A DNA stretch of 64,000 nucleotides from CAWEHU01 sp963808965 (lineage in GTDB: Bacteria > Pseudomonadota > Alphaproteobacteria > Acetobacterales > Acetobacteraceae), in NCBI GenBank assembly GCA_963808965.1, contig CAWEHU010000005.1, forward strand, positions 94,139 to 158,138. The letters are read 5' to 3'. Made by a program: the position numbers and the translations under genes. Below the pieces are notes generated by a model. The model did not search any database and was not told where the DNA came from. It worked only from the letters and a program-made list of their open reading frames with translations. Positions 36,205-47,015 of this stretch are shown here, piece after piece; within the stretch, counting starts at the first letter, position 1; each line of letters starts with the position of its first letter.

Positions 36205-38086
36205 GAAGGACGCCCAGGACCAAGCGGCACCGGGACCCCCCGTCCCGCAGCACAAACGTCTGCCTCGCGTTCTCGAAGCCGGGGTGGCGCGACCCGAACA
36301 GTCCTTCATCGGCATTCCCGTCTCCGCCGGTATCGGCATCGGCCCCGTCTTTGGAACCACCGAGCCGCCCGCCGAGATCGTACACCACAAGATCCAAGCA
36401 GCCGACATCGAGGCGGAACGCGCTCGGTTGGAGGACGCGATCCTGCAATCGCGCAAGCAGCTGCAAAAGCTGCGGGCTCGCCTCGGCGTATTGCCGGAGG
36501 AGAGCCAGGCGGAAATCGCGCCGCTGATGGACGCCTATATCCATATGCTGGGGCCGTCGCGCCTGATCCGGGGTGCGCGACGGCGCATCAGCGAGATGCT
36601 CCTCTCGGCTGAGAGCGCGGTCGTGGACGAGGCGGAACACATCGCGAGCACCATCCTCGGTCAGGCCGCGCCCGAAACCTCCGATGACGGGCGCCTCGGC
36701 CTGGAGCGCCACGCCGAGGAAGTGCGGGAGATCGCGCGCCGCCTGGTGCGCAACTTGACGCGGCAGCCGTTCCGCAGCTTCCGCGGCTTGCCGGACGGCG
36801 CGGTGCTGGTGAGCGAGGGGCTGCGGCCAGCCGACGCCGCGCTGCTCGATCCGGCGCGCCTCGCCGGAGTCGCCACGGAGGAGGGCGGCGCGGACGGCCA
36901 TACCGCGGTCATGCTGCGGGCGCTCGGGGTTCCGGCGGTGCTCGGCGCGCCGGGGCTCGCGCACGCGATCCAGCCCGGCGACCTCGCGGTCGTGGACGGT
37001 TCGAAGGGCTTGGTGGTGTTGAACCCCTCGCCCGCCAGCCTCACCAACGCGCGCCGCGCGCTCACCGCCTTCGTCCGCGAGCGGCAGAAATACGCCCGCC
37101 TCCGCCGTCTCCCCGCGGTGACGCAGGACGGCCATGCGATCGAGCTGCAGGCCAATCTGGAGCTGCCGATCGAGCTGCCGCTCGTCGCGCAGTCCGGCGC
37201 GCACGGCATTGGCCTGCTGCGGACCGAGTTCCTCTTCATGAACCGGGAGAGCGTGCCGGACGAGGACACGCAAACCGAGACCTATCGCACGATCATCGAG
37301 GCCATGAACGGCGATCCGGTCAGCATCCGCGTGCTGGACTGGGGCGGCGAGAAGGACATCGAGGCGCTGAGCAGCGAAGGGATCGTGCCCGACGTAGTGG
37401 ATACCAACCCGGCTCTGAGCGTCCGCGGGATCCGGCTTCTGCTCCGCAGGCCGAGGCTGTTCGAAACGCAACTCGCCGCCATCCTGCGCGCTTCGGCGGC
37501 CGGCCCGACGCGCGTGATGCTGCCGATGATCACCAACGTCATGGAAGTACGACTGGCGCGCGAGATCTACGCGCGCGTCATTCGCCGGCTCCGCGCAGAG
37601 GGCAGGCGCCTGCCGGATCCGCCGCCGCCGCTCGGAATCATGATCGAAACGCCGGGGGCGGCGTTATCCGCCGATGCGCTGGCGCTGGAGGCGGATTTCT
37701 TCGCGATCGGCACCAACGACCTGACGATGTACACCGTGGCGGTGGACCGCGGCGAAACCGACGTCTCTCATCTCTACGATCCGCTGCATCCCGCCGTGCT
37801 GCGGCTTGTGCAGTTCTCCGTTGAGGCGGCGCGCCGGATGAACATGCCGGTTTCCGTCTGCGGAGAAATGGCCGCCAATCCGAAATTCACGCCCCTGCTC
37901 CTCGGGCTCGGGCTGCGCAACTTCAGCATGAACGCCTCGGCCGTGCCGCGGGTGAAGCAGGCCGTCCGCGCGGTCGAAATCGACGCCTGTGTCCGCCTCG
38001 CGCAACGCGTCATGGACCAGTCCGACGTGGAGCAGATCCGAGACCTGATCGCCGCCTTCGGCCGGGACAACGATACAGGCGGATAA
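36191..38086 (+). CDS. Phosphoenolpyruvate-protein phosphotransferase (PTS enzyme I)
   Basis: 631 residues. After a 38-residue variable start comes the EI N-terminal domain (GIPVSAGIGIGPVF), the phospho-His237 loop GGADGHTAVMLRALGVPAV, and the PEP-utilising barrel (GIGLLRTEFLFMNR; the acid-base Cys557 in VSVCGEMAANP). There is no GAF domain, so it is built like sugar-type EI although it sits in a regulatory relay. It is the last gene of the hprK-rapZ-EIIA-HPr-EI run. Confidence 0.94.
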   Translation: MNRIEKDAQDQAAPGPPVPQHKRLPRVLEAGVARPEQSFIGIPVSAGIGIGPVFGTTEPPAEIVHHKIQAADIEAERARLEDAILQSRKQLQKLRARLGVLPEESQAEIAPLMDAYIHMLGPSRLIRGARRRISEMLLSAESAVVDEAEHIASTILGQAAPETSDDGRLGLERHAEEVREIARRLVRNLTRQPFRSFRGLPDGAVLVSEGLRPADAALLDPARLAGVATEEGGADGHTAVMLRALGVPAVLGAPGLAHAIQPGDLAVVDGSKGLVVLNPSPASLTNARRALTAFVRERQKYARLRRLPAVTQDGHAIELQANLELPIELPLVAQSGAHGIGLLRTEFLFMNRESVPDEDTQTETYRTIIEAMNGDPVSIRVLDWGGEKDIEALSSEGIVPDVVDTNPALSVRGIRLLLRRPRLFETQLAAILRASAAGPTRVMLPMITNVMEVRLAREIYARVIRRLRAEGRRLPDPPPPLGIMIETPGAALSADALALEADFFAIGTNDLTMYTVAVDRGETDVSHLYDPLHPAVLRLVQFSVEAARRMNMPVSVCGEMAANPKFTPLLLGLGLRNFSMNASAVPRVKQAVRAVEIDACVRLAQRVMDQSDVEQIRDLIAAFGRDNDTGG

Positions 38087-38113
38087 AGCCGACGAAGGCC
38101 GTCTCCGCTTCGG

Positions 38114-39311
38114 TCAGTTCATCGCCTGTGCGCACTTGGACGCGATCATCTCACCGATCGGGATCGCGGAGGTCGCCGCGGGAGATGGCGCATTACAGAC
38201 ATGCAGCATCCGATCCGTCTCGATGAACAAGAAGTCGTGCACCAGCGTCCCGTCACGCATCACCGCCTGCGCGCGGATTCCGGCCTCCATCGGCAGGAGG
38301 TCGGCGAGCGTGAGGCTTGGACAATATTTGCGGCATTGCGCGAGATAACCCGGTTTCCAGAGCGAATTCCGCATCTCGGTCATCGCTGAGCCGCGGTTAT
38401 TCAGGATCGTCTTCCAGAACCCCGGGAAACGCGCGTACTCGATCACGTCTCTGGGAGCGAGCGAGAATTTGCGGTAGCCCTCCCGAGCGAACCCGAGCAC
38501 GGCGTTCGGGCCGACCGTCACGCTGCCGTCGATCATGCGCGTGAGATGCACGCCGAGAAACGGCAGGTCGGGATCGGGAATCGGGTAGATCAGATGGCGT
38601 ACGATATCGTTCTTGCTCGGTGGCAGCCGGTAGTACTCGCCCCGGAACGGGATGATCTGGTGCTCGACCTTCAGTCCGGCGATCTTGGCGAGACGGTCCG
38701 ATTGCAGCCCCGCGCAGGCGATCAGGCGCCGCGCCGTCCAGCTCCGGCCGCCCGCGCGGACGATCACGCCCGAAGGCGTCTCCTCGATCGCCCCCACGGC
38801 GACCCCGAACTCGATCGCCGCGCCGCGCGACCGTATCACCTGGCCCATCGCGTCGCAGACCCGCCGGTAGTCGACGATTCCGGTCGCGTGGACAAACAAG
38901 GCGCCGACCCCCGTGATGTTCGGCTCCTCGCGCCTCAGCGCGTCGCGCGTCCAGGCGGTCGACCTCGATCCGGTTCTGTTTCGCGCGCTCGAATAGCGCG
39001 TCCATCCTTTGGGCTTCGGTCGCGTCGGTCGCGACCAGCAGCTTGCCGCAGACCTCGAACGGAATGTTGTGCTCGGTGCAGAATGCCTTGGTAGCCTCGG
39101 CGCCCTGCCGGCATAGTTCCGCCTTGAGACTGCCGGGCGCGTAATAGATCCCGGAATGGATCACCCCGCTATTGTGGCCGGTTTGATGCAATCCGAGCCG
39201 CTTCTCCTTCTCCAAGAGGACGAGGCTCGCGCCGGGGCGCATCTCGAGCAGCTTCATCGCCGTCGCCAGACCCACGATGCCGCCGCCGATTACGCAGTAA
39301 TCGTAGATCAT
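38114..39311 (-). pseudogene. lhgO: L-2-hydroxyglutarate oxidase (LhgO), frameshifted
   Basis: An FAD-dependent oxidoreductase of the DAO fold. The start MIYDYCVIGGGIVGLATAM (dinucleotide-binding motif) has a strong GGGGAGG upstream. HQTGHNSGVIHSGIYYAPGS is the LhgO signature. The frame changes near 38946 (one extra C in GACGCGCGACGCG), after which FVHATGIVDYRRVC, VEHQIIPFRGEYY and GVHLTRMIDGSVTVGPNAV continue to the stop at 38114. Corrected length is about 399 residues. It returns L-2-hydroxyglutarate to 2-oxoglutarate. Confidence 0.88.
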
Positions 39312-39469
39312 CGGATCCTCCCCGTCCATGCCGTCCCTACTTGTCCGCTGGATTTCGCCCCCTGCTGCCGTCGAGAGCAAGCCGTCCACCTCGCACCCAT
39401 TGATATCCGGTCGGGCGGACCGCACAGTCCTCGCAAGCGGGCGTGGCCTGCGTCAGTCCGGGAGAGCCT

Positions 39470-40513
39470 ATGAACAGGTCGATGACCACGCGGAGCTGGC
39501 GGCCTGGTGGCCTCCATTTTCTTCGGGCCGGGCTTAGCGCACCGGCCCACGCTCAGGGTTCTGGCTCGGCCACGCTGGATGCCGTGCGGGCGCGAGGTCA
39601 GCTGCTATGCGGCACTGCGACCGACGAGCCGGGCTTCGCACTGGCTGACAGCCAGGGGGTCATTCGCGGCATGGATGCGGATTCCTGCCGGGCGGTGGCC
39701 GCGGTGGCGCTCGGAGATGCGACCAAGGTGAAGTTCGTCCCGACCACGCCCAGAGCCGTTTTACTGCCTTGCAGTCGGGCGAGGTGGACATCCTCGCCCG
39801 CCGGACAACCTGGACCCTCGAACGGGAGGCCAATCGCGGCCTCGAATTCGCGTGGGTCAATTACTACGATGGCACCGGCTTCCTGGTGAAGAAATCCGCC
39901 GGGGTGAAGTCACTGAAGGAAATGGAAGGTAAGACGATTTGCGTTCAGCCCGGGCACCAGCACGGAGTTTGCCATCGCCGATTACTTTCAGCAGCACAAG
40001 ATGAAGTGGCAGCCGATCCTGATCGCGGACGTCAATGAGATCGCGAGCGCGTTTCTATCCGGCAGGTGCGACGGTTACTCGAGCGAACTCCTCCGCGCTC
40101 GCAAGCTTTCGCTCCACGCAGGGCGCAAAAGCCGACGACCTCGTGCTCCTGCCGGAGATCATCAGCAAGGAGCCGCTCGGCGTCATGGTGCGCAAGGGCG
40201 ACGACAAATGGCTTGATCTGGTACGCTGGACGTTCATCGCCTGGCTGACCGCGGAAGAACAGGGCGTCACGACCGCAGAACGCGGACGACATGCTGAAGA
40301 GCGACAACCCCGACATCCGCCGCTTACTTGGTGTCGAGGGCGATATGGGTAAGGCGCTCGGCGTAGACGACAAATGGGCCTACAACCTCGGTGAAGCAGG
40401 TCGGGAATTTCGGCGAAATGTGGGATCGCGACATCGCCCCGATGGGCGTGCAGCGCGGGATCAACAATCTTTGGACCAAGGGAGGCCTGCAGTACCCCCC
40501 GCCGATCCGGTGA
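39470..40513 (+). pseudogene. aapJ: AapJ-like amino-acid ABC transporter substrate-binding protein, many frameshifts
   Basis: Pieces of one protein appear in order in different frames: ATLDAVRARGQLLCG, DADSCRAVAAVALGDATKV, LQSGEVDILARRTTWTL, VNYYDGTGFLVKKSAGV, LADVNEIASAFLSGRCDGY-like text, VLLPEIISKEPLGVMVRKGDD, MLKSDNPDIRRLLGVEGD, and finally GINNLWTKGGLQYPPPIR before the TGA at 40511. These match the general L-amino-acid binding protein AapJ. At least five frame changes are needed. The transporter genes aapQMP are absent next to it, so real decay is more plausible here than in most other broken genes. Confidence 0.8.
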
Positions 40514-40707
40514 AAACCATGGATCGCCTCCCCGGCCCTACGCGACGAAGCCCCTTTCCGATGTGGGAAATGCGTGCGCAGGCCCGCGGTCCCTGGCCCG
40601 TTCGGGCCACACTTCTGTTTTCAGCTTGTGGCTCCAAGGGGTGAAGCGGAGCTGCGAGCCCGGGTCTATCAGCCTTCCCGGACAACACACTCCGGGGGAT
40701 ATCGGTC

Positions 40708-41356
40708 ATGAGCTCGATCACGCGCCGGCACGCGTTGCAGGCAATCGCGGCTGGCTTCGTCGCCGTCGCAGGCCCAGCCCGCCTCGCCAGGGCTGACGCT
40801 TCAGCCTCCACGAAGGCGGTCGAGCCGGTCGCGCGGATGCAGGAAGGCTTGCTCGCTATCATGCGGGCGGGCCGGAGCACATCCTTCGCGCAGCGCTTCA
40901 ACATGCTTGCGCCCGTGGTGGATCGGTGTTTCGACCTGTCCGCGATGCTTGCCATGGTCGTCGGGCCTCGCTGGGAGACGCTCGATGCGGCTCAACGCGA
41001 GCAATTGCAGGGTTCATTCAGGCGCTACACCGTCGCGAGCTGGGTCGCGAACTTCGACTGCCGACGGCGGCCAGACATTCCAGAACCTCCCCGAGCTGCG
41101 CCCGGCCGGGAGCGGCCAGCAGATCGTCCAGAGCCGTCTGCTTCGCCCATCCGGAGACCCGGTGAAACTGGATTTCGTCGTGCGTCCCGGCGGCGACGGC
41201 TGGCGCATCCTCGACGTGCTCGCGGACGGCAGCATCAGCCGCCTCGCGGTGCTCCGCTCGGATTTTCGGCGCCTGCTCTCGGATGGCACCGGAGCGCAGC
41301 TGACCGCGACCTTGGACCGGAAAGTCGCGGACCTCTCACGCGGCGCACTGGCCTGA
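40708..41356 (+). pseudogene. MlaC/HpnM-like periplasmic phospholipid-binding protein, frameshifted
   Basis: N-terminus with a twin-arginine-like signal (ITRRHALQAIAAGFVAVAG), then FAQRFNMLAPVVDRCFDL and LQGSFRRYTVASWVANF, typical of the MlaC/Ttg2D family. Near 41060 the frame shifts and continues DGGQTFQNLPELRPAG, VKLDFVVRPGGDGWRILDV and SDFRRLLSDG to the end. The family carries lipids across the periplasm; the HpnM branch is linked to hopanoids. Corrected length is about 215 residues, normal for the family. Confidence 0.82.
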
Positions 41357-41376
41357 GAATTACAGTCTGCCGCTCC

Positions 41377-41796
41377 TCAAAGGTGGCGGTATCGGGCGCG
41401 CACGCCGCGCTCGATCGCCGCCGCCACCAGTGGATCGAGACGCAGCTCGTTCTGCACGAATTCCAGCATTTCGAGCGACTGCTGACCGCAAACCTGGTCC
41501 GCGGCCACGACCTCGCACGCGAGCGCGTATGCCGTCTCCCGCAGCCGCGGCTCGAGCGCGTCCCGGATCAGGCGGGCCGCGTGATTCAATCCGTCATCCT
41601 CGTTCAGCAGGTTGACCACGGCGTCGGTCGCGTTTTCGAGCTGGTCGGTCGAGAAGTCATGGAACATCGGAAGGGTCTGCACTTGCCCGGCCATCACGCC
41701 GATCTCGCGATCCGTCATACCGCCGTCCGCGGCCGCAACGAGGACCATCGTGCAGACCAGCGCCTCTTGCGCGTTCAAGCCGGTGCGGGCAAGCAT
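41377..41796 (-). CDS. TerB-domain protein
   Basis: A 139-residue all-helical protein with a TerB/DUF533-like pattern: ALVCTMVLVAAADGGMTDREIGVM at the N-terminus and ALACEVVAADQVCGQQSLEMLEFVQNEL later, containing paired acidic residues that bind metal in TerB. Members are found in tellurite-resistance and stress systems, but a lone copy like this has no proven role. It is convergent with the MlaC-like gene and divergent from the DinB gene. Confidence 0.8.
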   Translation of the reverse strand: MLARTGLNAQEALVCTMVLVAAADGGMTDREIGVMAGQVQTLPMFHDFSTDQLENATDAVVNLLNEDDGLNHAARLIRDALEPRLRETAYALACEVVAADQVCGQQSLEMLEFVQNELRLDPLVAAAIERGVRARYRHL

Positions 41797-41922
41797 CGTC
41801 GTGATTCCCTCCTGACGCGGCGGACCCTGCGCGAAGCATGGCCGGAAGGCAAGCCGCCCCCGCTCACGGTTGGGAGAACGTCCTGATAATCGCCGCCCTC
41901 ACGTTCTGCGCATGAGGCAGAA

Positions 41923-42445
41923 ATGACGGACTTGCTGACACACTTCCGAACGATGGCCGACTACAACCGCTGGGCCAATTCCCGGCTCTACGCCGCTGCC
42001 GCCGCTCTTCCGGACGCAAGCTACCGCCAACAGGCCGGGGCCTTCTTCGGAAGCCTGCACGGCACGCTCAATCACCTCCTCGTCGGCGACCGCATCTGGA
42101 TGCGACGCCTCACTGGAACGGGGGAAGCGCCCACCCGGCTGGACGCGATCCTTTTCGAACGGCTCGAGGAGCTGCGGGCTGCGCGAGCATCCGAAGACGA
42201 GCGCATCTGCAACTATGTCGGCCGGGTTGTCAGCCTCCGACCTGGACGAGAGCTTCGCCTATGCGACCACCAGTGGCCAGCCGTATCGCCAACACCGTTG
42301 GGAAGTGCTGGCCCATCTGTTCAATCACCAAACGCACCACCGGGGGCAGGCGCATGCGATCCTGACTCGTCTCGGTGTCGCCGAACCGCCGCCGCTCGAC
42401 CTTCTCATCATGCAACGCCAGCGGAGTGCTTCGGCGCCCGCTTAA
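41923..42445 (+). pseudogene. DinB-family protein, frameshifted
   Basis: A four-helix metal-binding protein of the DinB/YfiT type. ADYNRWANSRLY and GTLNHLLVGDRIWMRRL carry the first metal His. After a frame change near 42222, AGLSASDLDESFAY, WEVLAHLFNHQTHHRGQAHAIL carries the other two His ligands. Corrected length is about 173 residues. The family is thought to act as thiol-dependent transferases; no substrate is known. It is not DNA polymerase IV, which shares the name. Confidence 0.85.
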
Positions 42446-42475
42446 CCCGACCGTGACGACACGGATTTCTCTCCC

Positions 42476-45335
42476 TCACGCCGGCGATCCGGTCGCATCG
42501 GCGCCAACGGGACCCAAGAAGGCGCGTGTCTCGGTCACGGCCTGCGCGAGTCCGACCCGACGCACCGACACGCCTGCTGGAAAGGCGGAAAGCAGCCGGC
42601 TCGGTGTTTGGCGGTCGAGCAGCACGAACACACCCCGGTCGGTCGCGCGCCGGATGAGCCGTCCGAACGCCTGGCGCAACCTGAGCCGGGCGATACGGTC
42701 GTCGAATCCCTTCGGGTCGCCACCGGAAAGATGGATCCGGCGTTCCCGGTGCAGGATGTCGGGCCGCGGCCAGGGCACCTTTTCGAACACGACCAGCCGG
42801 AGCGCACGGCCGGGCACGTCCACGCCGTCGCGCATCGCGTCGGTGCCGAGCAAGCAGCTCTCCTCCTCGGTGCGGAAAACATCGACCAGCGTGGCGTTGT
42901 CCATCGCGTCGACATGCTGCGCGAGCAGCGGAATGCCGGCCGCCTCCAGCTCCGGTGCGATCCTCGCATGCACGAGTTGCAGCCGACGGATGGCGGTAAA
43001 CAAGCCGAGCCCGCCGCCTCCGGATGCCAGAAACATTGCGCGGTAGGCGGCGGCCAGCGAAGCCAGATCGCCCGCCATCACGTCCGTGACGATGAAGGCG
43101 CGCGTCTGGGCCGCGTAGTCGAACGGGCTCGCGACGGCGGCGCGGATTGCCGGCGATGGCAGGTGTGGCGCGCCCACCCGGGCCTCCGCCGCCGCCCACG
43201 CCGATTCCGGGTCGGCGTCGCCGCAATCGCGGAGGGTCGCGGAGGTGACGAGCAAGCCTTGCGCGGGTGAAGCGAGGGTGACTGCGAACGGGAGTGTCGG
43301 ATCGAGCCAGTGCCGCAGCAGGCCGACATCCCGGTCGCCCGCTTCCCGGCGATCAAGCCGCAAGAAGAGCACATGATCGGGCCGCTCTCCGGGCTCCCGC
43401 GGGGTCTCGGCGACCGCCCTGAGCATCGCCTGCCAAGCGCTCAAGGGATCGAGTGCTCGCCGCCCAAGGGAGCGGCAGACCGCCTCGACCCTGTTGCGGG
43501 TCGCTTCGTCGAGATCCTCGGCCTCATCGTCGAGCCGGGCGGCGAGCCGCTTCCGCAGCGTGGCCAAGGGTTCCGCGATGCGAGCGAGCGCCCGGCCAAG
43601 CCTCTCAGCGGCTTGCGCAAGCTCGGGAGCGGCCGGAAACAAATCGCACTCGAGCATGCCGCGAGCAGAAGGCTCGCCAGCTCCCGGCAGGCGCGCCAGA
43701 ACCTGCCGGCGGGCGAAGCGCAGGAACGCCTCGGTCGGATTCGATCGGCCGGCGTCGAGGCCGCCCAGTTCCGGCGCATTCGCCGGGTCCTCGGCGAGGC
43801 GGACCGACCAGCCGGGCGGAGGCAAAGCCCGCGCCGCCTGTAACGCCGCATCCAGCGGCGCCTCCAACTCCGTCGCGTCCCGCTATAAGTTCCTCGATGC
43901 GGCGCCGCAGCCCGCGCGCTCGCGACCGCCCGCCCTCCGCGCCCAGCAGCCAGCGCCGCAACTCCGCGGTCTCGATGCCCGACAACTCGGCCGAGAAGGC
44001 ACTGTCGGCCGCGTCGAACAGATGATGGCCTTCGTCGAAAACATAGCGGACCGGCACCGTCGCGTCGTCCAGGCCGCCGCCCCAGTTGTAACCATGGGCC
44101 GCCTGAGCCATGACCAGCGCGTGATTGCCGATGACCAGATCGGCGTCCCGAGCGCGGCGGATCGTGTGCTCGACGAAGCAGCGGCGCCAGTGGGGGCACG
44201 CCGCATGGATGCACTCGCCCCGCCGGTCCGCGAGGCCCATTATAGTCGCGTTGCCGAACAGCTCCGCCATCCAGCCTGGCAAGTCGCCGCCCTGGATGTC
44301 CCCGTCATTCGTGGCCAGCGCCCAGCGCGCGAGAAGCCCGAGCGGAATCACCGACACAGGCGGTGGTCCCCGGCCGAGCGAGGACGTCACCGCTTCCTCG
44401 AAGTTCAACAGGCATAGGTAGTTTTCCCGTCCTTTGCGCACCACCACGCGGCGGCGGCGCTCGGAAGGCTCCGGAAAGAGGCGAGCTAGCTCGCCGTCGA
44501 TCTGACGTTGCAGGTGGCGGGTGAAGGTGCTGATCCAGACCGCTCCCCCGTTCTTCTCGGCCCACAGGCTCGCCGGGGCGACGTAGCCGAGCGTCTTGCC
44601 GGTACCGGTCCCCGCCTCGGCGAGAACGAGGTGGGGATCGCCTCGATGTTCGCGGGGGGCGAAGGCGGCCGTGACCGCGCCCGCGTAATCCGCCTGCCCC
44701 GGCCGTTGCTCGGCCTGTGGTCCCAGGATCACGGCCAACCGCGCCCGCGCCTCCGCCTCGTCGATGGTCCGCGAGGCAGCCGTCGGAGGGGGCGCGACCT
44801 CCTCCCATTCGGGCAGCCGCTTCCACACTTTCAGCGCCTCCCCGGCCGATACTGAGCGGCCGCCCCGCTCGAGGCCGAGCGCGGCCTGAACGAACGGCGC
44901 CCAGCTCCAGCCGGCCTCGCCCATGCGGGCGGCGAGGCTCGCGGCGTCCCGATTGAGCGCCGTGTCCCGCCCCGCCGCCAGGATGCCTAGCAGCGTCGAG
45001 GCAATGCCGGGCAAGGCGGCTGCCTCCGACTCCATGCCCTGCCCTGGGGTGTCGAGGTCGAGCGCGAGGCACAATCCCCGTGTCGTCGGCGTCGCCGGCC
45101 GGGCCGGCAGCACGAAGGCAAACAACTCGAGCAAGTCGAACGTCGCGAGCGCCCGGATTCCGAGCCGTCGCAGCGTCGCCGGCGCATGGATCAGGAGCGG
45201 CGGCGGCAGTCCGCGAAGATGTCGCGCCGCCTCTTCGGCGCCGAGCACAAGGAGTTCGCCGTCCGGCGTCAGGATGCAGGCGCGATCGTGGCCTGCGACG
45301 AGTGCCGGCGCCTCGGGCAGCGCGGGACGGATCAT
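42476..45335 (-). pseudogene. DinG-type ATP-dependent DNA helicase, frameshifted
   Basis: An XPD-like superfamily 2 helicase of about 950 residues. Walker A is AEAGTGTGKTLGYVAP, an iron-sulfur Cys set lies in CIHAACPHWRRC, and the DEAH box variant is DEGHH. The frame changes at about 43882 after EELIAG and continues EAPLDAALQAARAL, LLVTSATL, LLGTDAMRDGVDVPG and RLRQAFGRLIRR (helicase motifs V and VI). One extra base explains the break. A non-standard 180-residue N-terminal region precedes the helicase core. It is divergent from lysS. Confidence 0.88.
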
Positions 45336-45395
45336 CGACCGCTCACAAGCAAGGCCTCATTGACCAGGACACCCCCGCTTTCTAGCCTGCACCCG

Positions 45396-47015
45396 ATGGC
45401 CGATACATCGCGTAACACGCCAACGACCGCGCTCCCGAAAGCGTGGCCCTTCGAGGAAGCCGCCAAGGTCCGTGATCGCCTTGCCGCCTCGGGCAAGGGA
45501 TCGGCGCTGTTCGAGACAGGGTACGGACCCTCGGGTCTGCCGCATATCGGCACCTTCGGCGAAGTGGCGCGCACCAGTTGGGTACGGCACGCCTTCACCG
45601 TCCTGACCGGCCTGCCCTCCCGCCTCATCGCGTTCAGCGACGACATGGACGGGCTGCGTAAGGTGCCGGAGAACGTGCCGAACCGCGAGATGCTAGCCGA
45701 ACATCTGGGCAAGCCGCTGACCAGCATTCCCGACCCGTTCGGAACCCATGAAAGCTTCGGCGCGCACAACAATGCCCGGCTGCGCGCGTTCCTCGATTCG
45801 TTTGCGTTCGAGTACCAATTCGCCTCCTCGACGGAATACTACCGCACCGGCCGTTTCGATACGGCGCTCGTGCGCGTGCTGGAGGAATACCAGAAGATCC
45901 TCGCTGTGATTCTGCCGACCTTGGGTCCGGAGCGGCGGGAGACGTATTCGCCTATCCTGCCCCTGCATCCCCACACCGGCCGAGTGATGCAAGTCCGACT
46001 TGACGGGTGGGATGCCGCCGCTGCAACGGTCGCCTGGCGCGATCCGGAGAGCGGCGAGGCTTTCGAGACTTCCGTCAAGGGCGGCGGCTGCAAGCTCCAA
46101 TGGAAGGCCGACTGGGCAATGCGCTGGTACGCGCTCGGCGTCGATTACGAGATGTCCGGCAAGGATCTGATCGACAGCGTGCGGCTCTCCGGCCGGATCT
46201 GCCGCCTCTTAGGGGCCAAGCCGCCCGAGGGCTTCACCTACGAGCTGTTCCTGGACGAGCAGGGGCAGAAGATCAGCAAGTCGAGGGGAAACGGCCTGTC
46301 GGTCGAGGAATGGCTGCGCTACGCACCGCCCGAGTCGCTCGGACAGTTCATGTATAACGCGCCGCACCGGGCGAAGCGGCTCTATTTCGACGTGATCCCG
46401 AGGGCGGTGGACGAATACCTCGCCAACGCGGCGCGATGGTGCGCGCAGCCGGAGCCCGAGTGCCTGGCCAACCCGGCTTGGCATGTCCACGGCGGGACCA
46501 TGCCCAACGATGCGGCGAGCCCTGTGTCCTTCGCCATGCTGCTCAACCTCGCGAGTGTCGTGAACGCCGAGACCCCGGAGATTCTTTGGGGCTTCATCCG
46601 GCGTTACAGCCCCGGTGCCTCGCCGGAAACGATGCCCTTCCTCGATGAGCTGGTGAACCATGCCATCGCCTACTACCGGGATTTCGTACGCCCGGCGAAG
46701 CACTACCGCGAGCCGACCGAAGCCGAACGCGCGGCGCTCGCCGATCTGGCCGAGACCCTGCGCGGGATGGACCCGGGCGCCGACGGAGAGGTGATCCAGA
46801 ACACGATCTACGAGGTCGGCAAGCGGCACGGCTTCGCCGAACTGCGCGCCTGGTTCGGCTGTCTCTATGAAGTGCTGCTCGGCCAACAGGAAGGTCCCCG
46901 ATTTGGAGGTTTCGTCGCGCTCTATGGCATCGCCGAGACGATCGCCCTGATCGAGGCCGCTCTCACGCGGTCCCACGCAGGGCCGGCAACGGCTCGACCC
47001 GCGAATGCGGCCTGA
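45396..47015 (+). CDS. lysS: Class I lysyl-tRNA synthetase
   Basis: 539 residues; charges tRNA-Lys. It is the archaeal-type class I enzyme common in alphaproteobacteria, not the class II LysS. The HIGH-like motif is PHIGT (residues 49-53, in GPSGLPHIGT) and the KMSKS-like motif is KISKS (292-296). FSDDMDGLRKVPENVPN and GCKLQWKADWAMRW are also characteristic. ATG 45396 is preferred because the protein starts MADTSRN there. Its last 11 bases overlap the MprF-like gene. Confidence 0.94.
   Translation: MADTSRNTPTTALPKAWPFEEAAKVRDRLAASGKGSALFETGYGPSGLPHIGTFGEVARTSWVRHAFTVLTGLPSRLIAFSDDMDGLRKVPENVPNREMLAEHLGKPLTSIPDPFGTHESFGAHNNARLRAFLDSFAFEYQFASSTEYYRTGRFDTALVRVLEEYQKILAVILPTLGPERRETYSPILPLHPHTGRVMQVRLDGWDAAAATVAWRDPESGEAFETSVKGGGCKLQWKADWAMRWYALGVDYEMSGKDLIDSVRLSGRICRLLGAKPPEGFTYELFLDEQGQKISKSRGNGLSVEEWLRYAPPESLGQFMYNAPHRAKRLYFDVIPRAVDEYLANAARWCAQPEPECLANPAWHVHGGTMPNDAASPVSFAMLLNLASVVNAETPEILWGFIRRYSPGASPETMPFLDELVNHAIAYYRDFVRPAKHYREPTEAERAALADLAETLRGMDPGADGEVIQNTIYEVGKRHGFAELRAWFGCLYEVLLGQQEGPRFGGFVALYGIAETIALIEAALTRSHAGPATARPANAA

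Noticed and set aside
36083..37471. 462-residue minus-strand open frame opposite the PTS EI gene
   Set aside because: It is antisense to a well-supported gene, His/Arg/Gln-rich, matches no family and arises from GC-rich codon bias.
40514..40707. Small gene between the aapJ-like and MlaC-like genes
   Set aside because: Open frames are short, without a ribosome-binding site or recognisable text; treated as intergenic.
41923..42445. DinB as DNA polymerase IV
   Set aside because: The protein is the small four-helix DinB/YfiT metal-binding family, which has no polymerase motifs.
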